Positions 17,281 through 25,210 of a stretch of 64,000 nucleotides of DNA are shown in pieces. Made by a program: the position numbers and the translations under genes. The stretch comes from Allokutzneria oryzae (GTDB lineage: Bacteria; Actinomycetota; Actinomycetes; Mycobacteriales; Pseudonocardiaceae), in assembly GCF_042429765.1 (NCBI RefSeq), contig NZ_JBHLZU010000018.1, positions 62,001-126,000 on the forward strand. Direction: 5' to 3'. Each line of letters opens with the position of its first letter. The first letter of the stretch is position 1. Under the pieces are notes generated by a model. The model had not been told where the DNA came from and ran no database searches. It was given only the letters and a program-made list of their open reading frames with translations.

Positions 17281-18039
17281 GTGGCGCACATGACCGTGTC
17301 CCTGGACAGCCTGATCACCGCGCTGCGCTGGCACGGGGTTGACGAACCGCACAATGTCCTTGGCAGCCAACCGCTGTGGCTCAGCGACGAGGCGCGCCAT
17401 GCGGCCGATGAGCGCGCCTGGGCGGAGCTGTCGCAGCGCGGGTTGGCGAGACAACGGCGCCTGGCCCCTTGGCTGCTCAGCGCGATGCGGGTGGTGGCGC
17501 GGCCCGACACCGAGATCTACGGATGGTTTTCCTTGCGCACGGCCAACATCAGCGTCCTCGCGGCGACAGCCGAGGAGGATGGTGTTGTGGTGAGCCGGAA
17601 TGCCGAGACGGTGCAGATCTCTCCCCTGCCCACCAAGGACTTGGCGCAGTGCGTCTGCATGCAGTTGCCGGTCGCGACGGTGGGACGGAACCGCTCGATC
17701 AGCGTGCGCGAGGCGGACTTCGACGGAGAGCGCCCAGAGCCGGACTCGGACGAGTTCACCGGGCTCGCCAGGCCGAAGGAGGATCCTGAGGTGCATGCGC
17801 TGCGGGCGCTGATGGCGCGGCCCCGGCTCGGCGGCGGCCAGCTCGTCGCGGCACGGCGGGTCGGGTCGGGAACGCGTCGCCGCAGCGCGGGGACGCTCAG
17901 CTATGTCGACACCGTGGACGGGCGTTGGGTCACCTACACCAGCACTGACCACAGTGGACAGAGCTGGATTCACGCTGTGCCAGGCAGTCCTGGAGTTCTG
18001 GTCGAGCGGCTGCACGGCCTGCTGGACGGCGTGCGCTGA
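17281..18039 (+). CDS. ESX secretion-associated EspG-like protein
   Basis: A 252-residue cytoplasmic protein of the EspG family, chaperones that bind PE/PPE substrates before type VII export. Conserved-looking segments include LDSLITALRWHGVDEPHNVL at the N-terminus and the mixed beta-sheet core (WFSLRTANISVLAATAEEDGVVV); it ends with GVLVERLHGLLDGVR. GTG start 4 bp after the PPE-like stop. No EccC ATPase, EccB-E or mycosin genes are in the window, so this module must use secretion machinery encoded elsewhere. Confidence 0.82.
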   Translation: MAHMTVSLDSLITALRWHGVDEPHNVLGSQPLWLSDEARHAADERAWAELSQRGLARQRRLAPWLLSAMRVVARPDTEIYGWFSLRTANISVLAATAEEDGVVVSRNAETVQISPLPTKDLAQCVCMQLPVATVGRNRSISVREADFDGERPEPDSDEFTGLARPKEDPEVHALRALMARPRLGGGQLVAARRVGSGTRRRSAGTLSYVDTVDGRWVTYTSTDHSGQSWIHAVPGSPGVLVERLHGLLDGVR

Positions 18040-18108
18040 GGTTTCCCCTCCGCCAGGAGGGGGTACTCCCCGGCTGATCGCAGTCAGCGCGACGAAAGGC
18101 GGAGGTCG

Positions 18109-18549
18109 ATGGAAGAAAACCTCAGCGCCTACATCGCGTTTCTCGTACTCGGCGCCATCCTGGTCGCCGCGGACGGCCAGCTGATCATGCGCGCCGGCCG
18201 GACCTACCTCCGGTCCGCGCACTCCGACGAGGGCGCCGCGAGCTCGATGGGCCGCATGATCGGCGTGCTCTTCCACATCGTGACGCTGGGCGTACTGATG
18301 CTGATCTCGACGGTCGACATCCCGGTCGATGGCCCCGTGCAGCAGGTCGTGACCAAGCTCGGCATCATCCTGCTGCTGCTCGGGGCCGCGCACGCTGTGA
18401 CGTTGTCGGTGCTCGGCAACATCCGGGAGCGGCAGAGTTCGCAGCGGCTCACCCAGGAGACCAGCGCGCAGTTCGAGGAGCGCAGGCACGAGGAGCAGCA
18501 GCCCATGGTGAACCCCGCCATGAACGGCAACAACGTCCCGCCCTACTGA
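18109..18549 (+). CDS. Three-helix membrane protein, unknown function
   Basis: A 146-residue protein with three hydrophobic segments (residues about 7-27, 44-64 and 76-98) and a soluble, charged C-terminal tail rich in Gln, Glu and Asn (QETSAQFEERRHEEQQP). A GGAGG-type site lies upstream (gaaaggcggaggtcg). I recognise no family. It is 70 bp downstream of the EspG-like gene on the same strand and could be cotranscribed with the ESX module; a terminator follows. Confidence 0.75.
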   Translation: MEENLSAYIAFLVLGAILVAADGQLIMRAGRTYLRSAHSDEGAASSMGRMIGVLFHIVTLGVLMLISTVDIPVDGPVQQVVTKLGIILLLLGAAHAVTLSVLGNIRERQSSQRLTQETSAQFEERRHEEQQPMVNPAMNGNNVPPY

Positions 18550-18574
18550 TGTCCAGACCCTCGCTCGGGGAGTG

Positions 18575-18609
18575 CTGGAGGGCCGTCCATCCCCATGACG
18601 GCCCTCCAG
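18575..18609 (+). terminator. Terminator between ESX-linked membrane gene and ectD
   Basis: Perfect 13-bp arms (ctggagggccgtc and its complement at 18597-18609) with a 9-nt loop, in the convergent gap between the membrane protein and ectD. It could serve both strands. Confidence 0.75.
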
Positions 18610-18666
18610 TGCTGTGTCGGTGGAGGCGGACCATCGACCCCGTGTGATGGTCCGCCACCACCTTCC

Positions 18667-19596
18667 TCACCCGTTCCCGACCGGGGTGAAGTCCCTGCTC
18701 GCGATGAACGGCGGCCGCGGCTGCGGTGCGGCGAACGGTTCGACGAGCGTGTTCTCGACGCTGTTGAACACCACGAAGATGTTGGAGCGCGGGAACGGCG
18801 TGATGTTTCCGTTGGAGCCGTGCATGCAGTTCGAGTCGAACATCACCGCCGAACCCGCTGGGCCGGTGAACTGCTCGATGCCGTAGCGGCCGGCCAGGAC
18901 GGTGAGGCTGTCGTTGTCCGGCGTGCCGATCTCCTGTTCCCGCAACGACTCCTTGTAGTGGTCGTTGGGGGTCTCACCGACGCAGCTGACGAACGTGCGG
19001 TGCGAGCCCGGCATGATCATCAGGCCGCCGTTGAACGGGTGGTTGTCGGTGAGCGCGATGGAGATGCTGACCGCGCGCATCGCGGGCATGCCGTCCTCGG
19101 CGTGCCAGGTCTCGAAGTCGGAGTGCCAGTAGAACGAGCCGCCCTTGAAGCCCGGCTTGTAGTTGATCCGGCTCTGGTGCACGTAGACGTCGGAGCCCAG
19201 CAGCTGCCGCGCGCGGTCGACGACCCTGGGGTCGCGCACCAGCTCCGCGATGGCCGGGCTGATCCGGTGCACCTCGAAGATCGACCGGACCTCTTGGGAG
19301 GTCTTCTCCACCACCGTGCGCTCGTCGGACTTGACCGCGGGGTCGCTCGCCAGCCGGTCCAGCTCGTCCCGGTAGCGCGCCACCTCCTCCGAGGAGAGCA
19401 GCGAGTCGACGGTCAGGAAGCCCTTGGCGTCGTAGTCGGAGACGGTGTCCGCGTCGATCGGACCGGTGCTCGTCGCGCCGGACTCCGCGGGCCACACAAC
19501 AGGGTCCGGCCTGCGCAGCATCATCGGGTAGTTCTTGCAGCGGGTCGGGTACCTGTCCTCGACGGTGGTGTCGGCCAAGGTGTCGAAGGTGGTCAT
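18667..19596 (-). CDS. ectD: Ectoine hydroxylase EctD
   Basis: A 309-residue Fe(II)/2-oxoglutarate dioxygenase that converts ectoine to 5-hydroxyectoine. The EctD signature region spans about residues 152-190 and contains the iron ligands His158 and Asp160 (SFYWHSDFETWH); the third ligand is His259 (DSNCMHGSNGN). The length equals that of known EctD proteins. ATG 19596 follows a GGAG site and lies 20 bp after ectC, as the last gene of ectABCD. Confidence 0.97.
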   Translation of the reverse strand: MTTFDTLADTTVEDRYPTRCKNYPMMLRRPDPVVWPAESGATSTGPIDADTVSDYDAKGFLTVDSLLSSEEVARYRDELDRLASDPAVKSDERTVVEKTSQEVRSIFEVHRISPAIAELVRDPRVVDRARQLLGSDVYVHQSRINYKPGFKGGSFYWHSDFETWHAEDGMPAMRAVSISIALTDNHPFNGGLMIMPGSHRTFVSCVGETPNDHYKESLREQEIGTPDNDSLTVLAGRYGIEQFTGPAGSAVMFDSNCMHGSNGNITPFPRSNIFVVFNSVENTLVEPFAAPQPRPPFIASRDFTPVGNG

Positions 19597-19616
19597 CTCA
19601 CGCTCCTCGCGTCGTG

Positions 19617-20009
19617 TCATGCGGACTCGGTCAACAGCGGGTAGACCCCGTGTTCGTCGTGCACCTCCCTGCCGGTCACCGGTGGGTTGAACACGCAGAC
19701 CGTGCGCACGTCGGTCTTGCAACGGAGGCGGTGCTTCTCGTGGCCGTCGAGCAGGTAGAGCGTGCCCGGCGAGATCGGGTGCACCTCACCGGTCTCGTCG
19801 TTGATGAGCTCGCCCTCGCCCTCGATGCAGTACACGGCCTCGACGTGGTTCGCGTACCACATGGCGGTCTCGGTTCCCGCGTAGAGGACGGTGTCGTGCA
19901 CGGAGAACCCGACGCCCTCCTTGGCGAGGATGATCCGCCTGCTGCGCCATGTCTCGGCGCGGACGTCGTACTCGGTGTTCTCGACGTCGGAGAGGGAACG
20001 GACGATCAC
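19617..20009 (-). CDS. ectC: L-ectoine synthase EctC
   Basis: A 130-residue cupin that cyclises N-gamma-acetyl-diaminobutyrate to ectoine. It begins IVRSLSDVENTEYDV and carries the typical WYANHVEAVYCIEGEGEL and PGTLYLLDGHEKHRLR segments, which form the metal-binding cupin barrel. The GTG at 20009 overlaps the ectB stop (GTGA), so ectB and ectC are translationally coupled. Confidence 0.96.
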   Translation of the reverse strand: MIVRSLSDVENTEYDVRAETWRSRRIILAKEGVGFSVHDTVLYAGTETAMWYANHVEAVYCIEGEGELINDETGEVHPISPGTLYLLDGHEKHRLRCKTDVRTVCVFNPPVTGREVHDEHGVYPLLTESA

Positions 20010-21247
20010 TGGCAGCTCCTCACGGCATCGGCGAACAGGGCCAGCCCCTGTTCGAGCTCGGCGTCGGTGATGGTCAGCGCGGGCATCAGCTTGGCGACCT
20101 CGCTCTCCGGACCGGAGGTCTCCACGAGCAGGCCGCGGTCGAACGCGGCGCGGCACGCCTTGCCGGCGCGGTCGGGCTGCTCGAAGGCCAGCCCCTGCGC
20201 GAGCCCTCTGCCGCGCACCGACATCCCCTCGCCGGAGGCGGCGAGGGCGGTCAGCTCCTGGTTGATCCACGCGCCCTTGGCGAGGGTGGACCGCTCCAGC
20301 GCGTCGTCGGCCCAGTAGTTCTCCAGCGCGGCCGTCGCGGTGACGAAGGCGGGGTTGTTGCCGCGGAAGGTGCCGTTGTGCTCGCCCGGCTCCCAGACGT
20401 CGTGCTCGGGCTTGATCAGGGTGAGCGACAGGGGCAGTCCGTAGCCGCTGATCGACTTCGACAGGCAGACGATGTCCGGGGTGATCCCGGCCTCCTCGAA
20501 GCTGAAGAACGGGCCGGTCCGGCCGCAGCCCATCTGCACGTCGTCGACGATCAGCAGCATGCCGTGCCGCTGGCACAGCTCGGCGAGGCCTCTCAGCCAC
20601 TCCGGGCGCGCGACGTTGATGCCGCCCTCGCCCTGCACCGTCTCCACGATCACCGCGGCGGGCTCGTCGAGGCCGCTGCCGCTGTCCTGCAGCAGGCGCT
20701 CGAACCACAGGAAGTCCGGCACCCGCCCGTCGAAGTAGTTGTCGTAGGGCATCGGCATGGTGTGCGCCAGCGGCACTCCGGCACCGCCGCGCTTCATCGC
20801 GTTGCCGGTGACCGCCAGCGCCCCGAGGGTCATGCCGTGGAAGGCGTTGGTGAAGCTGATGACCGGTTCGCGGCCGGTGACCTTGCGGGCCAGCTTCAGC
20901 GCGGACTCCACCGAGTTCGCCCCGGTCGGCCCGGGGAACTGCACCTTGTAGTCCAGGCCCCTCGGCGCGAGCACGCGACGCTGGAAGGACTCCAGGAACC
21001 GCCGCTTGGCGGTGGTGCTCATGTCCAGCCCGTGGGTGACGCCGTCGCGCTGGAGGTAGTCGAGGAGCTCGCGCTTCAGCGCGGGCGGGTTGTGCCCGTA
21101 GTTGAGCGCCCCGGCACCGGCGAAGAAGTCGAGGTAGGTCTTGCCGTCTTCGTCCGTCATATGACTGCCGGAGGCGTTGTCGAATACCGTCGGCCAACCA
21201 CGGCAATACGACCGCACTTCTGACTCAAGCGACTCGAAAATGTCCAT
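20006..21247 (-). CDS. ectB: Diaminobutyrate-2-oxoglutarate transaminase EctB
   Basis: A 413-residue class III PLP aminotransferase making L-2,4-diaminobutyrate from aspartate semialdehyde, the first committed step of ectoine synthesis. The PLP lysine is Lys264 in CLSKSISGYG; DDVQMGCGRTG precedes it. ATG 21247 (MDIFESLESEVRSYCRGWP) matches the usual EctB N-terminus and is preferred over an ATG six codons upstream. Confidence 0.96.
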   Translation of the reverse strand: MDIFESLESEVRSYCRGWPTVFDNASGSHMTDEDGKTYLDFFAGAGALNYGHNPPALKRELLDYLQRDGVTHGLDMSTTAKRRFLESFQRRVLAPRGLDYKVQFPGPTGANSVESALKLARKVTGREPVISFTNAFHGMTLGALAVTGNAMKRGGAGVPLAHTMPMPYDNYFDGRVPDFLWFERLLQDSGSGLDEPAAVIVETVQGEGGINVARPEWLRGLAELCQRHGMLLIVDDVQMGCGRTGPFFSFEEAGITPDIVCLSKSISGYGLPLSLTLIKPEHDVWEPGEHNGTFRGNNPAFVTATAALENYWADDALERSTLAKGAWINQELTALAASGEGMSVRGRGLAQGLAFEQPDRAGKACRAAFDRGLLVETSGPESEVAKLMPALTITDAELEQGLALFADAVRSCQ

Positions 21248-21302
21248 GCGAAACCGTCCGATCATCCGTCAGCGGACTCGGGATACTTGTGGAGGAGATT
21301 GA

Positions 21303-21821
21303 CTAGACGAAAGGACCTATCCGGTAGAGATCCTCTGCGATATGGGAGTCGGCGAACAGCTCGTCACCGAAGAGCCCACCGACTGACAACCGTGCCCCTC
21401 TGGACTGCGCGAGTGCGGAGAACAGGGAGATCGAGGCGCGGTTGTCGGAGGTGATGGTGGTTTCCAACCACCGCGCCCCCTGCTCGATCGCACGGTCCAC
21501 CACGACCTGGAGCAGCGCGGATGCCACTCCCTTGCCACGGTGGGCGGCGTCGACGGCGACCTGCCAGATCATCAGGGTGTCGGGCGCGTCGGGACGCAGG
21601 TAACCGGTCACGAACCCGCCAACCCCGTTTTCATACCCACTTCCACCGGAGTCGAAACGTGCTACCGCGGAAGTTTGTGAAAAATCTCTGCACCACAGCA
21701 GGTAAGCGTAGGGAGCATTGAGGTCGAGGGTTCCGGAATCGCGCGCGATGCGCCACATGGCGGCACCGTCGACAAGCGTCGGCTGATCGATCCGTAGGAG
21801 TTGCTGGCGGACTTCTGCCAT
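21303..21821 (-). CDS. ectA: L-2,4-diaminobutyric acid acetyltransferase EctA
   Basis: A GNAT acetyltransferase of about 172 residues that acetylates diaminobutyrate. Visible features are LNAPYAYLLWCRDF, the acetyl-CoA-binding VDAAHRGKGVASALL and TITSDNRASISLFSALA, all typical of EctA. The start is uncertain: ATG 21821 gives the usual length; ATGs at 21866 and 21872 would add 15-17 residues. The short AT-rich stretch just upstream (ataattactctgttac on the minus strand) looks more like promoter than coding sequence, favouring 21821. It is the first gene of ectABCD, 55 bp from ectB. Confidence 0.93.
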   Translation of the reverse strand: MAEVRQQLLRIDQPTLVDGAAMWRIARDSGTLDLNAPYAYLLWCRDFSQTSAVARFDSGGSGYENGVGGFVTGYLRPDAPDTLMIWQVAVDAAHRGKGVASALLQVVVDRAIEQGARWLETTITSDNRASISLFSALAQSRGARLSVGGLFGDELFADSHIAEDLYRIGPFV

Positions 21822-21961
21822 GTCATGTGAACGTAACAGAGTAATTATTTCACGCCAGCCCGGCATGATCACGGATCGCGCTTACCTGCGCATTCACAAA
21901 AACATGCGTGACAAGGACTACGTAACGCTTGCCCTCGCGTGAGAGCCTCTGTTAGAGGCGC
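21822..21961 (-). promoter_or_regulatory. ectABCD upstream region
   Basis: This 140-bp gap between the aldo/keto reductase stop and ectA is clearly more AT-rich than its surroundings. It holds candidate minus-strand -10 sequences near 21840-21850 and a short stem (gcctc/gaggc, 21944-21958) beyond the stop of the upstream gene. Osmotic control is expected from the pathway, but no specific operator was recognised. Confidence 0.4.
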
Positions 21962-22990
21962 TCAGTCGGAGGTGCGCGAGGTCGCCCAGAGGTCGATGCC
22001 CGACTCGACGGCGTGCTTGTCGATCTCGGTCAGCTCGTCAGCGGAGAGGTCGAGGCGGTCCAGCGAGGTGAGGTTCTGCTCCAGCTGCCGCACCGAGCTC
22101 GCGCCGATCAGCACCGAGGTGACCCGGTCATCACGCAGCGCCCACGACAACGCGAGCTGGGCCAGGCTCTGCCCGCGCGCGGCCGCGATCTCGTTGAGCG
22201 CCCGCACCCGTGCCAGGTTCTCCTCGCTGAGGTGCTCGGGCCGCAGCGAGCCCGCCAGGCTGGCGCGCGAGCCCTCGGGAACGCCGTCGAGGTAGCGGTC
22301 GGTCAGCATGCCCTGCCCCAGCGGCGAGAACGCGATGCAGCCGATCCCCAGCTCACCGAGGGTGTCCAGCAGCTCGGCCTCGATCCAGCGGTTGAGCATC
22401 GAGTAGGACGGCTGGTGGATCAGCACCGGCACGCCGAGCTCACGCAGGATGGCGTGCGCCTCGCGGGTCTTGGCGGGCGAGTACGACGAGATGCCGACGT
22501 AGAGTGCCTTGCCCTGGGTGACCGCGGACGCGAGCGCGCCCATGGTCTCCTCCAGCGGCGTGTCCGGGTCGAAGCGGTGCGAGTAGAAGATGTCGACGTA
22601 GTCCAGGCCCATCCGGCCGAGCGAGGCGTCCAGCGAGCTGAGCAGGTACTTGCGCGAGCCGCCGTTGCCGTACGGGCCGGGCCACATGTCGTAGCCCGCC
22701 TTGGTGGAGATCACCAGCTCGTCGCGGTAGCCGCGCAGGTCGGTGGCGAGCATCCGGCCGAAGTTCTCCTCGGCGGAGCCGTACGGCGGGCCGTAGTTGT
22801 TGGCGAGGTCGAAGTGGGTCACGCCCCAGTCGAAGGCGCGCAGCACGATCTCGCGCCCGCCCTCGTAGCCCCGGTCGGCGCCGAAGTTCTGCCACAGCCC
22901 CAGCGAGACGGCGGGCAGGTCCAGTCCACTGCGTCCGCACCTGCGGTAGGTCATGCGGTCGTAGCGGCTGGGTTCGGCCTGGTAGGGCAT
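21962..22990 (-). CDS. Aldo/keto reductase (YghZ/AKR14-like)
   Basis: A 342-residue NADPH-dependent reductase with the TIM-barrel signatures of the aldo/keto reductase family: VTHFDLANNYGPPYGSAE (catalytic Asp and Tyr), ISTKAGYDMWPGPYG (Lys) and FYSHRFDPDTPLEETM (His). These segments, together with RRCGRSGLDLPAVSLG at the N-terminus, match the YghZ/L-glyceraldehyde-3-phosphate reductase subfamily, linked to methylglyoxal or glyceraldehyde-phosphate detoxification. The ATG at 22990 (MPYQAEPSRYDRM) fits homologues; longer in-frame starts lie in non-coding sequence. Confidence 0.93.
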   Translation of the reverse strand: MPYQAEPSRYDRMTYRRCGRSGLDLPAVSLGLWQNFGADRGYEGGREIVLRAFDWGVTHFDLANNYGPPYGSAEENFGRMLATDLRGYRDELVISTKAGYDMWPGPYGNGGSRKYLLSSLDASLGRMGLDYVDIFYSHRFDPDTPLEETMGALASAVTQGKALYVGISSYSPAKTREAHAILRELGVPVLIHQPSYSMLNRWIEAELLDTLGELGIGCIAFSPLGQGMLTDRYLDGVPEGSRASLAGSLRPEHLSEENLARVRALNEIAAARGQSLAQLALSWALRDDRVTSVLIGASSVRQLEQNLTSLDRLDLSADELTEIDKHAVESGIDLWATSRTSD

Positions 22991-23129
22991 GGAGCTCCCA
23001 TCACGGGTCGGCATCGCTGCCCCGAGCTTAAGCGCCCAGCCCCCACCCATCATCCGCAGGCTTACAACCCACACAACACCCACGACCGACCAAAGCCGAA
23101 GCCGATCAGGCCCCACGACCCGACGATCA

Positions 23130-23218
23130 GAAGCTGGTCAAGCCCGACGAACGGAAGCTGGTCAAGCCCGACGAACGGAAGCTGGTCAAGCCCGACGAAC
23201 GGAAGCTGGTCAAGCCCC
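23130..23218. repeat. 24-bp tandem repeat, about 3.7 units
   Basis: Three complete identical units of gaagctggtcaagcccgacgaacg at 23130-23201 are followed by a 17-base partial unit to 23218. The sequence just before (cccgacgat) is a degenerate half unit. It lies in a 347-bp gene-free stretch (22991-23337) downstream of tRNA-Thr. Confidence 0.93.
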
Positions 23219-23262
23219 AACGGCACAACGCCGGAAGGCGAGGAGCCCGCACCGTGGGGGTT

Positions 23263-23281
23263 CCGGGGGCTCGGCCCCCGG
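23263..23281 (-). terminator. Hairpin downstream of tRNA-Thr
   Basis: A GC-rich perfect 8-bp stem (ccgggggc/gcccccgg) with a 3-nt loop, 57 bp beyond the 3' end of the tRNA on the minus strand. Probable tRNA terminator or processing hairpin. Confidence 0.5.
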
Positions 23282-23337
23282 GCAGACACGAGGAGACCGG
23301 GAAGTCGGCCAACGGCCGACGAACACAGCGAGTCAAG

Positions 23338-23410
23338 AGCTGGTGGCGGGACTCGAACCCGCAACCTTCCGCTTACAAGGCGGGTGCTCTGCCAATTGAG
23401 CTACACCAGC
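23338..23410 (-). tRNA. tRNA-Thr (anticodon TGT)
   Basis: The minus strand reads GCTGGTGTAGCTCAATTGGC as its 5' end and closes with CACCAGC, giving a 7-bp acceptor stem. The D-arm GCTC...GAGC, the anticodon loop CTTGTAA (anticodon TGT) and the T-arm GCGGGTTCGAGTCCCGC are all present. The 3' CCA is not encoded. The short spurious protein often called on the opposite frame here (MRVRVPPPAL...) comes from this tRNA. Confidence 0.97.
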
Positions 23411-23688
23411 TTGGGTCGCGTGACCCGTGCACATCGTAAGCACACCGATGGAGCGTGCAGACCGGGACGGCCCCCCGGCACAACCGACCTAGAGATGATC
23501 ACTGCCAGCACTCGGCGCAGGTCAAGCCGCCGATCGGAGCCTCAAGGCGCGCGCTCGGGCGCCGATGACCTCACGGAATGTGACGGCGATAACGGCTGCG
23601 CGTGGGGTGTGTCGAATGTGGCTAATCTCCCCTTGGTCGCCTGTATCTCCGCGCTCATCCAGCCAGGCAGCCGAGGAGGCGTTTTCCG

Positions 23689-25131
23689 GTGGCGAGCTCG
23701 CCAGTGTCGAAGGCCGATTTCATCGTTGTAGCCAACCGCTTGCCGGTCGACCTGGAGCGGCTGGATGACGGCACAGAACGCTGGAAGCGCAGTCCCGGAG
23801 GGCTGGTCTCGGCGCTGGAGCCCTTCCTGCGCAGCCGCAGCGGGGCGTGGGTCGGCTGGCCGGGCGTGCCGGACGTCGAGGTCGAGCCGTTCGAGGACAC
23901 CGGGGTGCACCTGCACCCGGTTCCGTTGTCGGCCAAGGAGGTCGCCGACTACTACGAGGGTTTCTCCAACGGCACGCTGTGGCCGCTCTACCACGATGTC
24001 GTGGCGCCGCCGGTCTACCACCGGCACTGGTGGGAGGCATACGTCCGGGTGAACCGGCGCTTCGCCGACGCCACCGCGGAGGCCGCGGCGCCCGGGGCGA
24101 CGGTGTGGATCCAGGACTACCAGCTGCAGCTGGTGCCCGCGATGCTGCGCGAGCGCAGGCCGGACGTGCGGATCGGGTTCTTCCTGCACATCCCGTTCCC
24201 GCCGGTGGAGCTGTTCCAGCAGCTGCCGTGGCGGACGGAGATCATCCGGGGGCTGCTCGGCGCCGACCTGGTCGGGTTCCACCGGCCGGGTGGCGCGCAG
24301 AACTTCCTGTGGCTGGCGCGCAGGCTGCTGGGGCTGGAGCCGAGCCGGGGCGCGGTCGGCGTGCGGACCCGGCCGGGCGTGGTGCCCAACGGGGACCGGA
24401 TGGTGCGGGTGGGGGCCTTCCCGATCTCCATCGACTCCGCGGGGCTGGACGCGCTTGCGCACGACCCGGACGTGCAGAAGCGGTCGCAGGAGATCCGCAA
24501 CGAGCTCGGCAACCCGAAGAAGATCATGTTGGGTGTCGACCGGCTGGACTACACCAAGGGCATCGACGTCCGGCTGCACGCGCTCGGGGAGATGCTGGCG
24601 GAGGGCCGCATCGACCCGGAGGACGTGATCATGGTCCAGCTGGCGACGCCGAGTCGCGAGCGGGTCGAGCACTACCAGCAGATGCGCGACGACATCGAGG
24701 GCCTCGTCGGCCGGATCAACGGCCAGTTCGGCAAGATCGGCCATCCCGCGGTGCACTACCTGCACCAGTCGGTCGACCGCAAGGAGCTGGTCGCCTACTT
24801 CTGCGCCGCCGACGTGATGGTGGTGACGCCGGTCCGGGATGGTATGAACCTGGTGTGCAAGGAGTACGTCGCCACTCGACACGACCTGGGGGGTGCGCTC
24901 GTACTCAGTGAGTTCGCCGGCGCCGCCGCCGAGCTCACCAGTGCGTTCCTCGTCAATCCACACGATTTGGACGGCGTGAAGAACGCGCTGCAGGCCGCCC
25001 TCGACGTCGACCCGGCCGAGGGCCGCCGTAGGATGCGCGCTCTACGCCGCCAAGTTCTCACACACGACGTCGACCGCTGGGCACGCTCGTTCCTTGAGGC
25101 ACTCGGCGCGCAAGAGACGCACAACGCATAG
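23689..25131 (+). CDS. otsA: Trehalose-6-phosphate synthase OtsA
   Basis: A 480-residue GT20 glycosyltransferase that joins a nucleotide-activated glucose to glucose-6-phosphate. Family landmarks in order are VVANRLPVDLERL (residues 12-24), GGLVSALEPFL, WIQDYQLQLVPAMLR, HIPFPPVELFQQLPWR, GVDRLDYTKGIDVRL and MNLVCKEYVATR. The GTG start sits after an AGCCGAGG-like site. It is followed 79 bp later by the OtsB-GH15 fusion gene, so both steps of the OtsAB pathway are adjacent. The 278-bp stretch before it (23411-23688) contains no gene. Confidence 0.96.
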   Translation: MASSPVSKADFIVVANRLPVDLERLDDGTERWKRSPGGLVSALEPFLRSRSGAWVGWPGVPDVEVEPFEDTGVHLHPVPLSAKEVADYYEGFSNGTLWPLYHDVVAPPVYHRHWWEAYVRVNRRFADATAEAAAPGATVWIQDYQLQLVPAMLRERRPDVRIGFFLHIPFPPVELFQQLPWRTEIIRGLLGADLVGFHRPGGAQNFLWLARRLLGLEPSRGAVGVRTRPGVVPNGDRMVRVGAFPISIDSAGLDALAHDPDVQKRSQEIRNELGNPKKIMLGVDRLDYTKGIDVRLHALGEMLAEGRIDPEDVIMVQLATPSRERVEHYQQMRDDIEGLVGRINGQFGKIGHPAVHYLHQSVDRKELVAYFCAADVMVVTPVRDGMNLVCKEYVATRHDLGGALVLSEFAGAAAELTSAFLVNPHDLDGVKNALQAALDVDPAEGRRRMRALRRQVLTHDVDRWARSFLEALGAQETHNA

Positions 25132-25140
25132 CGCATAAAG

Positions 25141-25165
25141 AAAGACGTTGTCGGACAACGACTTT
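25141..25165 (+). terminator. Intercistronic hairpin between otsA and otsB-GH15
   Basis: An imperfect palindrome, aaag-a-cgttgt, cgg, acaacg-a-cttt, ten bases after the otsA stop. It may attenuate or stabilise the otsA transcript rather than end it fully. Confidence 0.45.
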
Positions 25166-25210
25166 CCACATATTTCCGTTGCCCCTTCGACGCCCCCGTA
25201 GGAGCAGGCG

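Noticed and set aside
23130..23218. Possible CRISPR array
   Set aside because: Units are contiguous 24-mers with no unique spacers, and no cas genes are present.
23062..23364. Minus-strand ORF with an 8-residue repeat (GLDQLPFV) and MRVRVPPPAL start
   Set aside because: It is a translation of the tRNA-Thr gene and the 24-bp tandem repeat; the MRVRVPPPAL beginning is a known artefact of tRNA sequence.
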